Assembly: GCA_947630665.1 (NCBI GenBank)
Contig: CANRID010000021.1
Coordinates: forward strand, 1-38,813
Origin: an uncultured Bacteroidales bacterium
Lineage (GTDB): Bacteria > Bacteroidota > Bacteroidia > Bacteroidales > UBA932
Direction: 5' to 3'
DNA: 38,813 bases
The position numbers and the translations under genes were made by a program. This document shows, in pieces, positions 1-10,700 of this stretch; position 1 is the stretch's first letter, and each line of letters begins with the position of its first letter. Under the pieces are notes generated by a model. That model saw only the letters and a program-made list of their open reading frames with translations. It was not told the origin of the DNA and did no database searches.

Positions 1-768
1 CTCCAGCAGTTCAATCGCTACATGATGCACGTTTTGGCGTATGTGGGAGGAAATTATCTCCAATATCCGGTTTATGGAGACGGAAAAGAAGCTTTCATTC
101 CCGTATCTCGGGAGAAGCAGAAAGAGGCAGTGGATTTTATTTTGAAGAGTGTCAAAGAACTGCCTCAATGGGCCTTGAACCCCGACGTACTCAAACTTTT
201 TGACCCCGGAAATGCACCGGTAAATGACTATCAGGTGTCGCTATTGCGTGCTTTGCTGGACAATAGTTTGTTAGGGAAAATAGGATTTACGGCCAAGAGT
301 TCCGCTGACCCTTATACGCCGGAAGAGTATCTCGACGACCTCTATGCGAATATTTGGGAAAGAACCATACAAGGCCAGGAACTCTCGGAGAATGACAAGA
401 TTTTGGAATATGCCTATGTCCATTCGCTTGTCGGGAATCTTGAACTTTACAAGAGCGAGGCAAAAAATAATGGACTGTATACAGAGTCTTTGGGGAACGA
501 AGAAACGCTGGCTGAATCCCTGCATTTCAACCCGGAAGAGATGATGCCTTGTGCGTACATCGAATATCAATACGCTCTTGAAAGGCGGGCACTGACGCCC
601 AATACGAAAGAATCCGATTTGAAAATCGTGAGCCGTTCCTTGTATTTCGATCAGTTACAACGCATCCGGAGTTTGGTAAAAAAACAAGCTAAATCCGCAC
701 GCGGAACAACAAAGAAACATTACGACTATTTAGTTTTCGAACTGGACAGGACCTTGGAAAGTTTCTGA
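1..768 (+). CDS. Zinc-dependent metalloprotease, C-terminal part (5' truncated)
   Basis: The reading frame is open from base 1 to the stop at 766-768, so this is the last 255 or so residues of a longer gene that begins outside the window. The helical tail (FNRYMMHVLAYVGG near the edge, then FIPVSREKQKEAVDFILK and a long run of charged helices) matches the C-terminus of the large secreted or lipoprotein zinc metalloproteases of Bacteroidetes (DUF4953/DUF5117, Met-zincin type), as I remember the family. The HExxH zinc site lies upstream and is not visible, so catalysis cannot be confirmed. A strong hairpin follows at 808-847. The ATG at base 22 is internal and not the real start. Confidence 0.72.
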   Translation, partial: LQQFNRYMMHVLAYVGGNYLQYPVYGDGKEAFIPVSREKQKEAVDFILKSVKELPQWALNPDVLKLFDPGNAPVNDYQVSLLRALLDNSLLGKIGFTAKSSADPYTPEEYLDDLYANIWERTIQGQELSENDKILEYAYVHSLVGNLELYKSEAKNNGLYTESLGNEETLAESLHFNPEEMMPCAYIEYQYALERRALTPNTKESDLKIVSRSLYFDQLQRIRSLVKKQAKSARGTTKKHYDYLVFELDRTLESF

Positions 769-807
769 AAAGATAAGATCTCACATAGGATAGTCTGGCA
801 ATAGCGG

Positions 808-853
808 AATGACGGAGGCCTCTGCCGTAACAGGAGCCTTCGTCATTTTGTTC
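808..853 (+). terminator. Rho-independent terminator after the metalloprotease
   Basis: A 12-pair stem joins AATGACGGAGGC (808-819) to GCCTTCGTCATT (836-847) with one G-T pair, followed by a T-rich tail (TTGTTCTT). It lies 40 bases after the stop codon of the metalloprotease and just before the 3' end of the convergent hepT-like gene, so it probably insulates both. Confidence 0.7.
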
Positions 854-901
854 TTACAATTTGAGGCTGAGATACGCACTTCTAAGATTATAACAGATTG
901 A

Positions 902-1282
902 TTATTTGCTCAACTCAGCAATAAAGAAACGCACGGCGGACAATAATGGCTCAATATCCTCTTGTACCGTGCAATAGATAATTTCAGCATCTATTTCGAA
1001 ATAGCCATGAGCGATATGATCACGCAGGCCCATTACCTGCTTCCACGGAATTTCGGGACGCTGTGGCAACAGCTCGCCTTTTGTATGTTTATCAATATTC
1101 TTGACTCCCTCGCCGATAGCCTGCAACTGCATACACGTTGCCGACAGCACCTGCACCCCGTTTGGATAGTGTAGATAGTCATCAATGTCGCTTATGCCGG
1201 CATTCCAGTCCCGAATCAGCAAAAGGGCCGACTCTATCTGACGAAATATCGACAACACAAGGCGATTGGAATCAGAATACAT
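902..1282 (-). CDS. hepT: HepT-like HEPN ribonuclease toxin
   Basis: A 126-residue all-helical protein. It carries the HEPN motif RX4HXY as R-DHIA-H-G-Y near residues 87-93, which in HepT toxins forms the RNase site and holds the tyrosine that the partner modifies. It overlaps the end of the mntA-like gene by 11 bases on the same strand, the usual antitoxin-then-toxin arrangement of MntA/HepT modules. In characterised pairs MntA transfers AMP to the HepT tyrosine and so blocks the RNase. Activity here is inferred from motif and pairing only. The pair sits just downstream of the NRPS operon's phosphopantetheinyl transferase gene. Confidence 0.85.
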   Translation of the reverse strand: MYSDSNRLVLSIFRQIESALLLIRDWNAGISDIDDYLHYPNGVQVLSATCMQLQAIGEGVKNIDKHTKGELLPQRPEIPWKQVMGLRDHIAHGYFEIDAEIIYCTVQEDIEPLLSAVRFFIAELSK

Positions 1283-1565
1283 AGACGCTGTTACGGTTTA
1301 TCTCCTCTTCGAGGATAGGATTCATATTGTGGTGCCGGCGAACTACATCAACCTGGCAGCCAAGCAGTTGTTCAAGTTTATCCTTCAATGCTATCAACAG
1401 GAAGATTTTGGGTTGCATCTCAACGCAAATATCCACATCACTTCCTTCGTGTTGCTCATTGCGGGCAACCGAACCGAATATGCACAATGAACGAACGCCA
1501 AACTCCGATCGAAGCTCGTCGCTATGGCTCTGCAATAAAGATACGTATTCGTCTTGCCGTTTCAT
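1272..1565 (-). CDS. mntA: MntA-like minimal nucleotidyltransferase antitoxin
   Basis: A 97-residue protein when started at the second in-frame ATG (MKRQDEYVSLL). It contains the nucleotidyltransferase signature GSX10DXD, seen as GSVARNEQHEGSDVD, with a further acidic residue (D in QVDVV) downstream, as expected for a minimal pol-beta-fold AMP transferase. I prefer this start to the ATG at 1583 because a promoter-like TATATTTG (1592-1599, minus strand) would put the transcript start near 1585, leaving almost no leader for the upstream ATG. It overlaps hepT by 11 bases. The gap to the preceding gene is only about 44 bases, so read-through from the operon is also possible. Confidence 0.85.
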   Translation of the reverse strand: MKRQDEYVSLLQSHSDELRSEFGVRSLCIFGSVARNEQHEGSDVDICVEMQPKIFLLIALKDKLEQLLGCQVDVVRRHHNMNPILEEEINRNSVYVF

Positions 1566-1591
1566 AGTACACCTGCCATGCAAATTCTACA

Positions 1592-1599
1592 CAAATATA
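1592..1599 (-). promoter_or_regulatory. Bacteroidetes -7 element upstream of mntA-hepT
   Basis: The minus strand reads TATATTTG, an exact match to TAnnTTTG, about 27 bases before the preferred mntA start. I find no clear TTTG at the -33 spacing, so the promoter call is moderate. It suggests the toxin-antitoxin pair can be expressed independently of the NRPS operon. Confidence 0.45.
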
Positions 1600-1609
1600 A
1601 CGACTATCC

Positions 1610-2191
1610 TTAAATTTTGAAAATAGTGGAAACCACATATCCCGCAGCCTTATTTACAGTTGTCTCAAAAGAGGCGCGAAACGGAGAATGAAGAATCTGC
1701 CGCAACTCCTCTTTAGACGGCAGCCCTGTACCTAACATCTTGCAAAGGCTTTCCTTTTTGGTCCATAACACCGTAAACGCAACCTCCGGTTCGGAAGAAG
1801 CCGAAATGGCAGCGAATTCTTCTCTGCTGCATACATATTCGGCCAGCTCGGCATCGAACGGACGAAGAGTCTCGATGTCGATCCCGATAGGACTTTCGCT
1901 AATCGCGCAAGCAATAGCCTTTTCACAATGGCTGAGGCTGAAGTATATTTGCGGGTAGTCCTTTAAAAAAGGTTTTCCGTATTCATTGAATATAAATTCC
2001 GGAGCCACATCGATTTGGTACTCGCAGTTTAACCCGTACTGAAGCAACCGGTATGACAAAACGCTCCGAATCCGGTCCTGCGCCCTCAAAAAGCCTTCTG
2101 CTGCCTTACGGCGCTGGTCAGACACTTTCGAGAGCTCCCTCCGATACATCTCGTCGGTGAAAGATTCCGGAGCATCTTGGATATAAACCAT
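1610..2191 (-). CDS. Sfp-type 4'-phosphopantetheinyl transferase
   Basis: A 193-residue cytoplasmic enzyme that moves the phosphopantetheine arm of CoA onto carrier-protein serines. Family motifs are in order: GKPFL near 72-76, FSLSHC at 84-89, the Mg-binding IGIDIE at 102-107, and WTKKES at 143-148 with its catalytic Glu. It is short compared with Sfp itself but normal for Bacteroidetes members. It is the last gene of the NRPS operon, 17 bases after the STAS gene, so its job is almost certainly to activate the three carrier domains of the NRPS. The only antisense ORF here is a shadow. Confidence 0.93.
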   Translation of the reverse strand: MVYIQDAPESFTDEMYRRELSKVSDQRRKAAEGFLRAQDRIRSVLSYRLLQYGLNCEYQIDVAPEFIFNEYGKPFLKDYPQIYFSLSHCEKAIACAISESPIGIDIETLRPFDAELAEYVCSREEFAAISASSEPEVAFTVLWTKKESLCKMLGTGLPSKEELRQILHSPFRASFETTVNKAAGYVVSTIFKI

Positions 2192-2208
2192 CTCGGCATA
2201 TTTCGTTT

Positions 2209-2523
2209 TTACCTGATATCGAACAATGCAGAGAATCCGGTCATCGAGAACACTTTTTTGATGTTGTCGCTGATATGTTCGATAGTAAGGGTGCTTCCGT
2301 TTGCTTTTGCACGTTTCAGGAGACTGAGGAATAGCCGCAACCCGCTCGATGATATATATTGCAAACCCGTGCAGTCAAGCACGATATTTTTTCCTTTGGA
2401 ATCCATCAACAATTGGAAATCCTTCTCTGTCTGAACAGCCGCTGCCGTATCGAGTTCTCCTTCAAGTACAGCAATCATTTTGTCGTTCTCTTCATTGATT
2501 GTCGTTTTCATGTTTTTATTCAT
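2209..2523 (-). CDS. STAS-domain anti-sigma-factor antagonist (RsbV/SpoIIAA-like)
   Basis: A 104-residue single STAS domain. The conserved loop is YISSSGLRLF (residues 56-65), where S59 aligns with the serine that RsbW/SpoIIAB kinases phosphorylate; the Asp usually before it is replaced by Ser. A beta strand (NIVLDCTGL) leads into the loop as expected. It starts 3 bases after the stop of the SpoIIE-type phosphatase gene, so the two are translationally close. In the family, the unphosphorylated form binds a HATPase-type kinase. Candidate partners in this same operon are the HATPase domains of the phosphatase and of the exporter. An alternative start at residue 5 (MKTTINEEN) is possible. Confidence 0.92.
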   Translation of the reverse strand: MNKNMKTTINEENDKMIAVLEGELDTAAAVQTEKDFQLLMDSKGKNIVLDCTGLQYISSSGLRLFLSLLKRAKANGSTLTIEHISDNIKKVFSMTGFSALFDIR

Positions 2524-2526
2524 TGA

Positions 2527-4740
2527 TTAGATTTTCGATTTCTTCCTTTTAATAAGCGTCAGGTGATTCCTGTCATCGCTTCGGACATACCGCACCTCAT
2601 CCATAATCCGGCGCACAAGAAAGATGCCGAGTCCGCCTATTTCGCGTTCATCCACATCCAGGCTCACATCGGCATCGGCAACGGCGGTCGGATCGAATGC
2701 CTTTCCGCTGTCGATAATCTCGAAGCGTATTTCCGCTTCATCAAAGCAGGCCTCAACAACAATTTCTGCCACTGTACCGGAAGGATAGGCATAATCGATC
2801 ACATTGGCCGTCGCTTCTTCCAAGGCGAGTTTCAAGTCCAATACCTCCGCATCATCAAAGCCCGCTTTTTCAGCGAAATGCACTACGAATCCGTTCAATC
2901 GCGGAATTTCTTCGAGACTGTTCTTCAACACTATTTTTTCGCCGTTTTCCGAGCAGCCCGTCCTTTTGCAACAGAATGCAAGCATGGTAAGATCATCGCT
3001 TTGCGGGGCAGTCTTGACAAACCTGTTCACTTCCCCGACCATATATTCAAGCAGTTCCGCCGGCAGCAAGCCATTGCCCTTTATCTTTTCTAACGTCCGG
3101 ATCATATTTTCCTCGCCGAATTCCGCATATTCCATATTTTTTGCCTCCGTCAGACCGTCTGTATATACGAACAATGTGCAGTCGGAAGGGAGCACCGCCC
3201 CCTGTCCCTGATACTTGAAGTCCGAATATACACCTAAAGGAAGGTTCGGTACGACATCGAGCCGTGAAACCTCTTTTCCTATCAAGACCGGAGCGCCATG
3301 CCCGGCATTGCAGTAGTCGAGTTTTCCGGAAATCAAATCGAGTACGCCCACGAACAACGTAACAAACATATTGGAGTCATTCATGTCCGACATCGACAAA
3401 TTCATATATTCCACCGTTTTCGCAGCGCCGGAGGCATACGTTGAGACGGAGCGGAACAGACTTCGCGTTACCGTCATCAGCAACGCGGCCGGAACGCCCT
3501 TCCCGCTCACATCGCCAATGCAGAAATATAGCCGATTGTCCTTGACATAATAGTCATACAAATCGCCGCCCACTTCCAGTGCCGGCACCAACAGGCCCTC
3601 GATTTCCAGCATTTCGCTGCTGCCTTTGAAGACTCCCCCTTTGGGCAGCATACCCATCTGTATGTTCCGGGCTATGGACAGCTCGCTGCCTATTCTTTCA
3701 CGCTCGACCGTAATCTTTTGCAACCTGCCTACATTCCGCACAAAACGGAAAACGATGAATCCCAAAATAACAATCCCGACAATACGAAGCCACAAAAAGC
3801 GTATCCTCATCTTTTCATATTCGCCAAAGACCTCATTTTCAGAGCTGACAACAGCAAGTGACCACCCCGTATTTCCCCCGATGGGCGAATAAAACACATA
3901 ATATTTGTCTCCCCGTGCATCGCTTACTGTCTCCATTCCGCTTTCTCCGGCAAGCATTCTGCGGTTGATGTCAAGGAGCAACGTGTCTTTCATCTCCGAT
4001 ACGACCTCTTCAAATGTGCTTCGCATGACTTTTCCTTTGTCGGGATAACTCATCAGCTGACCCGTACGCGACATCAGGATATGGTAGCTCGAAGGAGAAA
4101 CATATTGCATACTCAGAATATTGTCGAGCCAATCGAGCGAAACATCGGCATCGAGTACGGCCACCAACCTGCCCGAACTATCGTGCACAGGTTCGGAATA
4201 GGTAGTCAGCAGCATTCGCGCCCCGTCACTGTCCAAATAAGGGTTAGACCATCTGGCACGATCCGTCTCCACCGGTATTTCAAAAAACTCCATACCGGTA
4301 TAGTCATGCTCCGCCGATCCCAGCTGCATCGTTTCGATAGCGCCATTTTCTCGTCTGACAGCATAACTTTCAAACCAGTATCCTTTCGAGGAATAATAGT
4401 TCGGAATAAAAGAGAGGGAACTGCCGATGATATTGGAGTTTTGCTTTACAAGCCGGCGCGTAACGGCATAGCTCGAATCGGGATAGGCCAAAAGCCTTTC
4501 GGCATCCCACACATGATTTTCCACGGCTGTTTCTACCTGCTTCAAAATATTTTGAATGGCAAGGTCTTTGGCCCGAAGTTCACTTTCCGCCCTGAGTCGG
4601 AGATTTTTGGTAATCTCGTCATGAGAATACTTGTACTGAACGATGGCTATCAATTCAAGCAGCACGGCAGCCGTGATGATTAGCAAAACACCGCTGGTTC
4701 CAATGAGTCTCTTACCACGTTTTAGGGGATTGTATGCCAT
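2527..4740 (-). CDS. Membrane sensor SpoIIE-type PP2C phosphatase with C-terminal HATPase
   Basis: A 737-residue protein. Transmembrane segment 1 is at about 14-34, followed by an extracytoplasmic double-Cache-like sensor at about 40-305, then a second membrane segment at about 315-334 and a short signalling helix. The PP2C/SpoIIE domain (about 370-590) keeps its metal-binding acids in GGD (391-393), IGDVSGKG (D410), YTDG (D528) and SDD (581-583). An RsbW-like HATPase follows at about 605-735, with an N-box (EEATAN, 641-646), DSGKAFDP and GGLGI. Known relatives dephosphorylate STAS proteins, and the next gene is one. It lies 49 bases after the NRPS gene. The ligand is unknown. I infer that the sensor could read the exported product or envelope state. 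Confidence 0.93.
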   Translation of the reverse strand: MAYNPLKRGKRLIGTSGVLLIITAAVLLELIAIVQYKYSHDEITKNLRLRAESELRAKDLAIQNILKQVETAVENHVWDAERLLAYPDSSYAVTRRLVKQNSNIIGSSLSFIPNYYSSKGYWFESYAVRRENGAIETMQLGSAEHDYTGMEFFEIPVETDRARWSNPYLDSDGARMLLTTYSEPVHDSSGRLVAVLDADVSLDWLDNILSMQYVSPSSYHILMSRTGQLMSYPDKGKVMRSTFEEVVSEMKDTLLLDINRRMLAGESGMETVSDARGDKYYVFYSPIGGNTGWSLAVVSSENEVFGEYEKMRIRFLWLRIVGIVILGFIVFRFVRNVGRLQKITVERERIGSELSIARNIQMGMLPKGGVFKGSSEMLEIEGLLVPALEVGGDLYDYYVKDNRLYFCIGDVSGKGVPAALLMTVTRSLFRSVSTYASGAAKTVEYMNLSMSDMNDSNMFVTLFVGVLDLISGKLDYCNAGHGAPVLIGKEVSRLDVVPNLPLGVYSDFKYQGQGAVLPSDCTLFVYTDGLTEAKNMEYAEFGEENMIRTLEKIKGNGLLPAELLEYMVGEVNRFVKTAPQSDDLTMLAFCCKRTGCSENGEKIVLKNSLEEIPRLNGFVVHFAEKAGFDDAEVLDLKLALEEATANVIDYAYPSGTVAEIVVEACFDEAEIRFEIIDSGKAFDPTAVADADVSLDVDEREIGGLGIFLVRRIMDEVRYVRSDDRNHLTLIKRKKSKI

Positions 4741-4789
4741 TTGCGTCCGTTTTCTGTTTTCTGGTTTTGTTTTTCTGTTTTACATATCT

Positions 4790-7700
4790 TCATCTGTCGA
4801 AGAAGCCCAAACCGTTGATAGCCGTAAAGAACCGGTCGAGATAATCCCAGGACGTCGGAGACCAGCGATACCCCAACCTGTACAAAACCTGCATGGTGTA
4901 TGTATTCTGACGGGCCACATCGGCAGACTTTTGTCCTTTGGTCATATTCTGATAGGCGAGGAGACTTGAAAGCTGTTCCGCCTTTTTAGGATCTTCCTTC
5001 GCTTTGTCGAGCGCCTGCACAAATTCGTCGGCTTCCACAAAACGCACCCCTTCACCCACCACATGCAGCTCGCTGAGAACATCGCCGAGCAACATGGCAT
5101 GGTTGTTATAGGGATGGAACACAACACATTTGGGGGGCGTTGCAGTCAACCGGACAATGGCTTCGGCAACCTCGTCGATAGGAGAAAATTCCACCTGACT
5201 ATCGTGTGCATCATAAGGACAGCAACCAAGCATATTGTACACTTTCAGGCGTCCCATGAAAGAGTTGGTATTAAAATTAGCTTGAAACTCCCCGTCGGTA
5301 CTCCGTGCGGAAAGATTTCCCACCCGCATGATTTTAGCGTTCAGCCCACGGAGAGCGACCGCCTCCAACACAATTCGTTCGGCAATAAATTTGGAGTGAA
5401 TGTACTTGTTGCCCAAAAACTGCCCCATATAGAGTTTCTGCTCGTTAAATATCTCATCGGAAGCCGGAACGCCATTAACGCTCATGCCACGGGTGCTTGC
5501 CGTAGAAATCTGGATCATTCTGGCACCGGTCTGCAAACAGAAATCAACGCAATGACGGGTACCGCCTACATTGACATCCTCTATCTCGGTACCTTCTGAG
5601 AAATGTTTCACCACCGCAGCACAGTTGATGAGCGTATCCACCTCGATGGTAGGAGAAAGGACATCCGTAACATCGCCTGTCACAATGCGGAGACGACCGC
5701 CGAAAAGCGCTTCAAATGAATTTTCGAAGTAGTAGAACAGAAGCGTTTTCAAGCGGGAAGCGGCTTTTTCTTCATCTTTTCCGCGCACCAAACACCAGAT
5801 TTGTTCCGCATCCGAGTCAATGAGCCGGCGAAGGATATGAATGCCCAAATAGCCGGTCGCCCCGGTGAGAAGAACCCGACCGAGTTTCTGCAGCTCTCCG
5901 CAACGGAAAGCGTCGAGGGTGTTTTCCTTCAAAACAGCGTCGATAGCAGAGTAGTCATAATGAGCCACGTCATCATCCGTACCCTCCTTGTCTCCCGCAC
6001 CGAGAATGAAGTTTGCCAATTTGCGGGGCGTAGGGTGGGCAAAGACATCGCCATAAGCGACATTATAGCCTAACTTATCGGTTTCAATGATGATTCGGGT
6101 GGTCGCAAGCGACGTACCGCCCAACTCGTAGAAGTTGTCGGTAGCACCGACCTTTTCCAATTTAAGAATCTTCGCGAATATATCGGCGACAGCCTGTTCG
6201 GTAGCATTTGTCGGCGCCTCATACGTGCCGGACTGCACGAGTTCCGGTTCCGGCAACGACTTGACATCGGTTTTCCCGTTAGGTGTAAGCGGCATCTTAT
6301 CCATTTGGAGGTAAGCCGTCGGGACCATATATTTCGTGAGCGTCTTGCCGAGTTCGGCTTTAAGCGCGGAAATATCGATTTTTCTATCGGCGGTGAAATA
6401 GGCGCCCAAATGTTCTTCTCCCTTTATCCTGACAATTTTGACAACGACATTCCGGATGCCGTCGACAGCGGAAAGCGCGGCTTCCACCTCTCCTAACTCG
6501 ATACGCAAGCCGCGAAGCTTAATTTGGTTGTCGGTACGGCCCAGCACTTCTACATCGCCACCGGACGTCCAGCGGGCATAGTCGCCCGACTTATATACAC
6601 GAAGTCCTTTATAGTCGATAAACCGTTCGGCCGTCATTTCAGGAAGGTCGTTGTAGCCGGAGGCAACCCCCATGCCGCCGATATACAGTTCACCGACAAT
6701 ACCGGCCGGCAGCTCGTTCCCGTCTTTATCCGCAATATATTCCGTAACGTTGAGCAACGGACGACCGATATTCACCCGATTGGTACGGGTAAGCTCTTTG
6801 GCATTGGAGGAAACGGTTATTTCAGTCGGACCGTATGTATTGAAAATCCGTGCATCGGGAGCCGCTTCACGCAACTTGTCGAGAAGACCGTCGGCATATT
6901 TCTCTCCGCCGCACATCAATACCTTACACCTGCGCAAAGCTTTGACAAATGCGGGAAGTTCCATAAACTGCAACATTCTCGAAGGCGTGGTATTGAAAGC
7001 ATCGGTTTCTGTCTTTTCCAACAGTGCAGCCAAATGAATCGGGTTGGTCGTATGGTCTTCATCGGCGAACACGAGCGTCAGACCGTTGAACAATGCAGCG
7101 CCTATCTCTTTGAGCGACATATCGAACGAAACCGTAGTTATCGAGAGCAAGGTTTTCGCAGTAGTTGCCAATGCGTGAATATGGCTGTTGGCCGGATGAT
7201 CGGTCAGGTAGTTGGCAATGCTTTCATGTCGCAGCATGACGCCTTTCGGCTTGCCGGTAGAACCCGACGTATAAATCAGATATGCCAGATCCTTAGGCGT
7301 GATATGGATTTCGGGCTTTGTAACAGCCCCGTCAAGAAGCATTTCCACATCGATGGCATTCGGGAAATCGGGAACACGGTCGGCAGTGGTAATGATATAG
7401 GCGGCATGACTGTCGTTCAAAATATGTTGGATCCTCTCGACAGGATATTCCGGATCGCAAGGGATATAGGCAGAGCCGGCTTTCATCACGCCGAACATCG
7501 CCATGATCATTCTGGAAGTGCGGGGGAGCATCAGCGCAACACGGCTCTGCTCTTTCACGCCTCTATTTATGAGGCCATTAGCGATTCTGTTGGCATAGGC
7601 GTCGAGTTCGGAATATGAAAACTCCCCGTCACAAGCAATAAGCGCCTTTCTATCGGGTTGCGCGAGGGCCTGATGTTCAAGCCCTTCATGGAAGTAGCCG

Positions 7701-10700
7701 AATTTAGGTGCTGCGGTCGCAACAGCATGAAATTCATCGAGTTCCTTTTCACGCTCTTTGTCGATAAAATCTACATTCCGAATCTTCCCTTCCGGATTGG
7801 AAAGCATCTTCCCGACAGCAATCACGATACTTCTTGCCAATCCCTCCATCAGGGTGCCGCTATAAAGCGCATCATTATAGAAAACGACTACGCTGGGTTT
7901 GCCGTCAGCCGACTCGATGTGTATGGAGAGTTTGAATTTGGCCGAGTTCATTTCCAACTCTTCTATCCCTTTCATCTCCGGAAAATCGGTTCCGGTTATG
8001 ACGCCGAGCTGGTATTCGTAAACAATCTGAGGTTTGAAGCCGAAATCGGCGGCAATTTTCGCAAACGGGTATTTTTCATGTTCGATGACACCCTGAAAAA
8101 CGGCAGCGCTCTTACCGATAAATTCGGCCGATGTTTCTTCTCCGATCTTTATTCCAAGCGGAAGGGTATTGACAAACATTCCGAAGGTATCGCTCGTGCG
8201 GACATCGCTCCGCCCGCTGCTGATAGTGGAAAGATAGACATTGGAATCATTGATGTAGCGCGAGACCGTGTAAAATACAGCCGCCAGCATTATCGCGGCC
8301 GGAGTCGTCGCGTGATTGCGGGCATATTGCCCGACCTGAGCCATGTCGAACGGAGAATGGACGCTCGTGAGTTTGCCCTCAGCCTCTTTCCCTTTGAGAT
8401 CGGCGGAAATTTCGCTGGCGCTCTCCATCTCCGCCAGCATATCGGCATAGAAACGGCGGTTTTCCTCAAAAAGCGCCGAGTTCTCAAAACTCTTTTCATC
8501 TGCCACATACGCCGAATAAGGATATGTCTCTACGGCAGGATTCGTTCCGCGCAAGGCATCCCGCAGCTGGTTGATAAAAATATCGAAGGAGGTGCCGTCA
8601 AAAACCAGATGATGGAAATCGGTAAAAAGGCACGTGTCATTTTCACATTCGACCACAGCCAGACGATACAGGGGACCCGAAGAGAGACGGAACGGTCGGA
8701 CGAACTCGTTTTTGAATGCTTCAAACTCCCGAAGCGAGAGCCGGCGGCGCTCCACAACCACCTCCGTATCTCCATTATGCGACTGCATTACGCCGTTTTC
8801 GGTATTTTCGAATTTCGTGCAAAGGACCGGATGCGCCTTGACAATCGCCACGACAGCCTCCTGAAGTCTGTCGCCGGAGACGCTCCCGTCGAATCTGATT
8901 ATGGCGGGTATATTGTACAAGACATCGGTAGGGTGTTTCATACACTCGAAATAGACTCCCGTCTGCGGGAAAGAAAGCGGTACCGCTTTTTCCCCTTCTA
9001 CGGATACGGAAGGTTCAGGATCCGATGATGTTTTTTCCCGATGGTCCGGATTCATCCACCGCGCCAAAAGAATATTTTCTATTGTTTCGACGGAGCCTCC
9101 GTTAAGGAGCGTTTTCGATGGAATTTCCTCTCCAAAACGTTTATACAACTGCGAGGAAAGCTTTATGCTCAAAATAGAGGTAAGCCCTATGCCCGAGAAA
9201 GGCGTGGAAATGCCGAAGGCCTCCACTCCCGTCACCTTCGCTGCCATATCATGAAGTTCCTGCTCCAACGCATTCAAAGGCCGGTTATTGTCCGATTCCG
9301 TCTGTTCGGCTTTGAACTCAGGGGCCGGAAGCGCCCGACGATTGACTTTCTGGTTCTGGTTGAGCGGTATGCGCTCTATCTGCATAATCACAGCGGGAAC
9401 CATATAAGGAGGCTTTCTTTCCCGGATAAAATCCGCCACGGCCGAGGTGTCGAGCGACTGGTCGCTTACGATGTAAGCCGCTATGAATTTTCCTCCCGAC
9501 GGGTGATCGAAAGCCACTACGGTGGCATCCTTGATGCCCGGAAAATCCCGGACGACCTGTTCCACCTCGCTCAGTTCTATTCTGAACCCGCGAATCTTCA
9601 CCTGTCCGTCGATACGGCCGACAAAGTCGATATTGCCGTCCTGCCGATAGCGCACGACATCGCCCGACCGGTACAGCGGCGTATAATCTCCCTTTTCAAA
9701 AGGATTTTCCATAAACACTTCGGATGTCTTGTCGGGACGGTTCAGATAGCCGTCCGCCACATGAGGCCCGGCAATCCATAATTCTCCGATTGCCCCCACA
9801 GGCACGCGTTTTCCCTCCGGACTCACTATATAGCCTTTCAAGTTATCCAGCACTTTGCCTATCGGGACAACCGTCTCATCTTTTTGCAATTCATAGATTG
9901 TAGAGATAATCGAACATTCGGTAGGTCCATAGGCATTGAATGTCCGGTATGTGTCCGGTATCGGGAAAGAGATGAGTTTCTCACCGCCCATAGAGAGATA
10001 TTTCAACGATGTTTCGCGGATATCGGTTGCGAACTGCCGTCCCACCTGGGTAGTCATGAACTGGTGCGTTACTTTGTTCGCGACCATGTAGGCATTGAGC
10101 TGCTCCATATCGAGGCGTATATCTTCCGGAATGATGCAGACGGAAGCTCCCCGCGCAAGCGCCGGATACATATCCATCATATTGGCGTCGAAGCCATAAG
10201 AAGCATAAGCGCCCACGCAATCGCCGGGTTTCAGGTCGTAAAACCGGATATACCAGTCGATGAAACATACCAAATTGGAATGCGTCAGCCTGACCCCTTT
10301 CGGCACTCCGGTGGAACCGCTCGTATAGAGCAAAGTGAAAAGGTCTTCCGGTTTTCCCGTGTCATTCTGTCGGGAGCAAGATTGGAGTTTCTCAATATCC
10401 TTTATATACAATACGTCCCCTTCGTATTCTCCCGCCAGAGTACGCAATTCCTCCGTCGTAACGAGCAGTTTGGAGCCTGCATCTTTAATCATGAAATTGA
10501 GACGTTCCTCGGGATAGGAGCTGTCGAGAGGCTGGTATGCACAACCGGCTTTCAGTACGCCCAATGATGCTATAACCATCCATTCGCTGCGGGGTATCAT
10601 GATGCTGACCACATCGCCGGCGCCAAGCCCCCGTCTGTTCAATTCCGCCGCCATTGCATCCGTCAACAGGGCCGTCTCTTTATAGGAATATTTTTTATCC

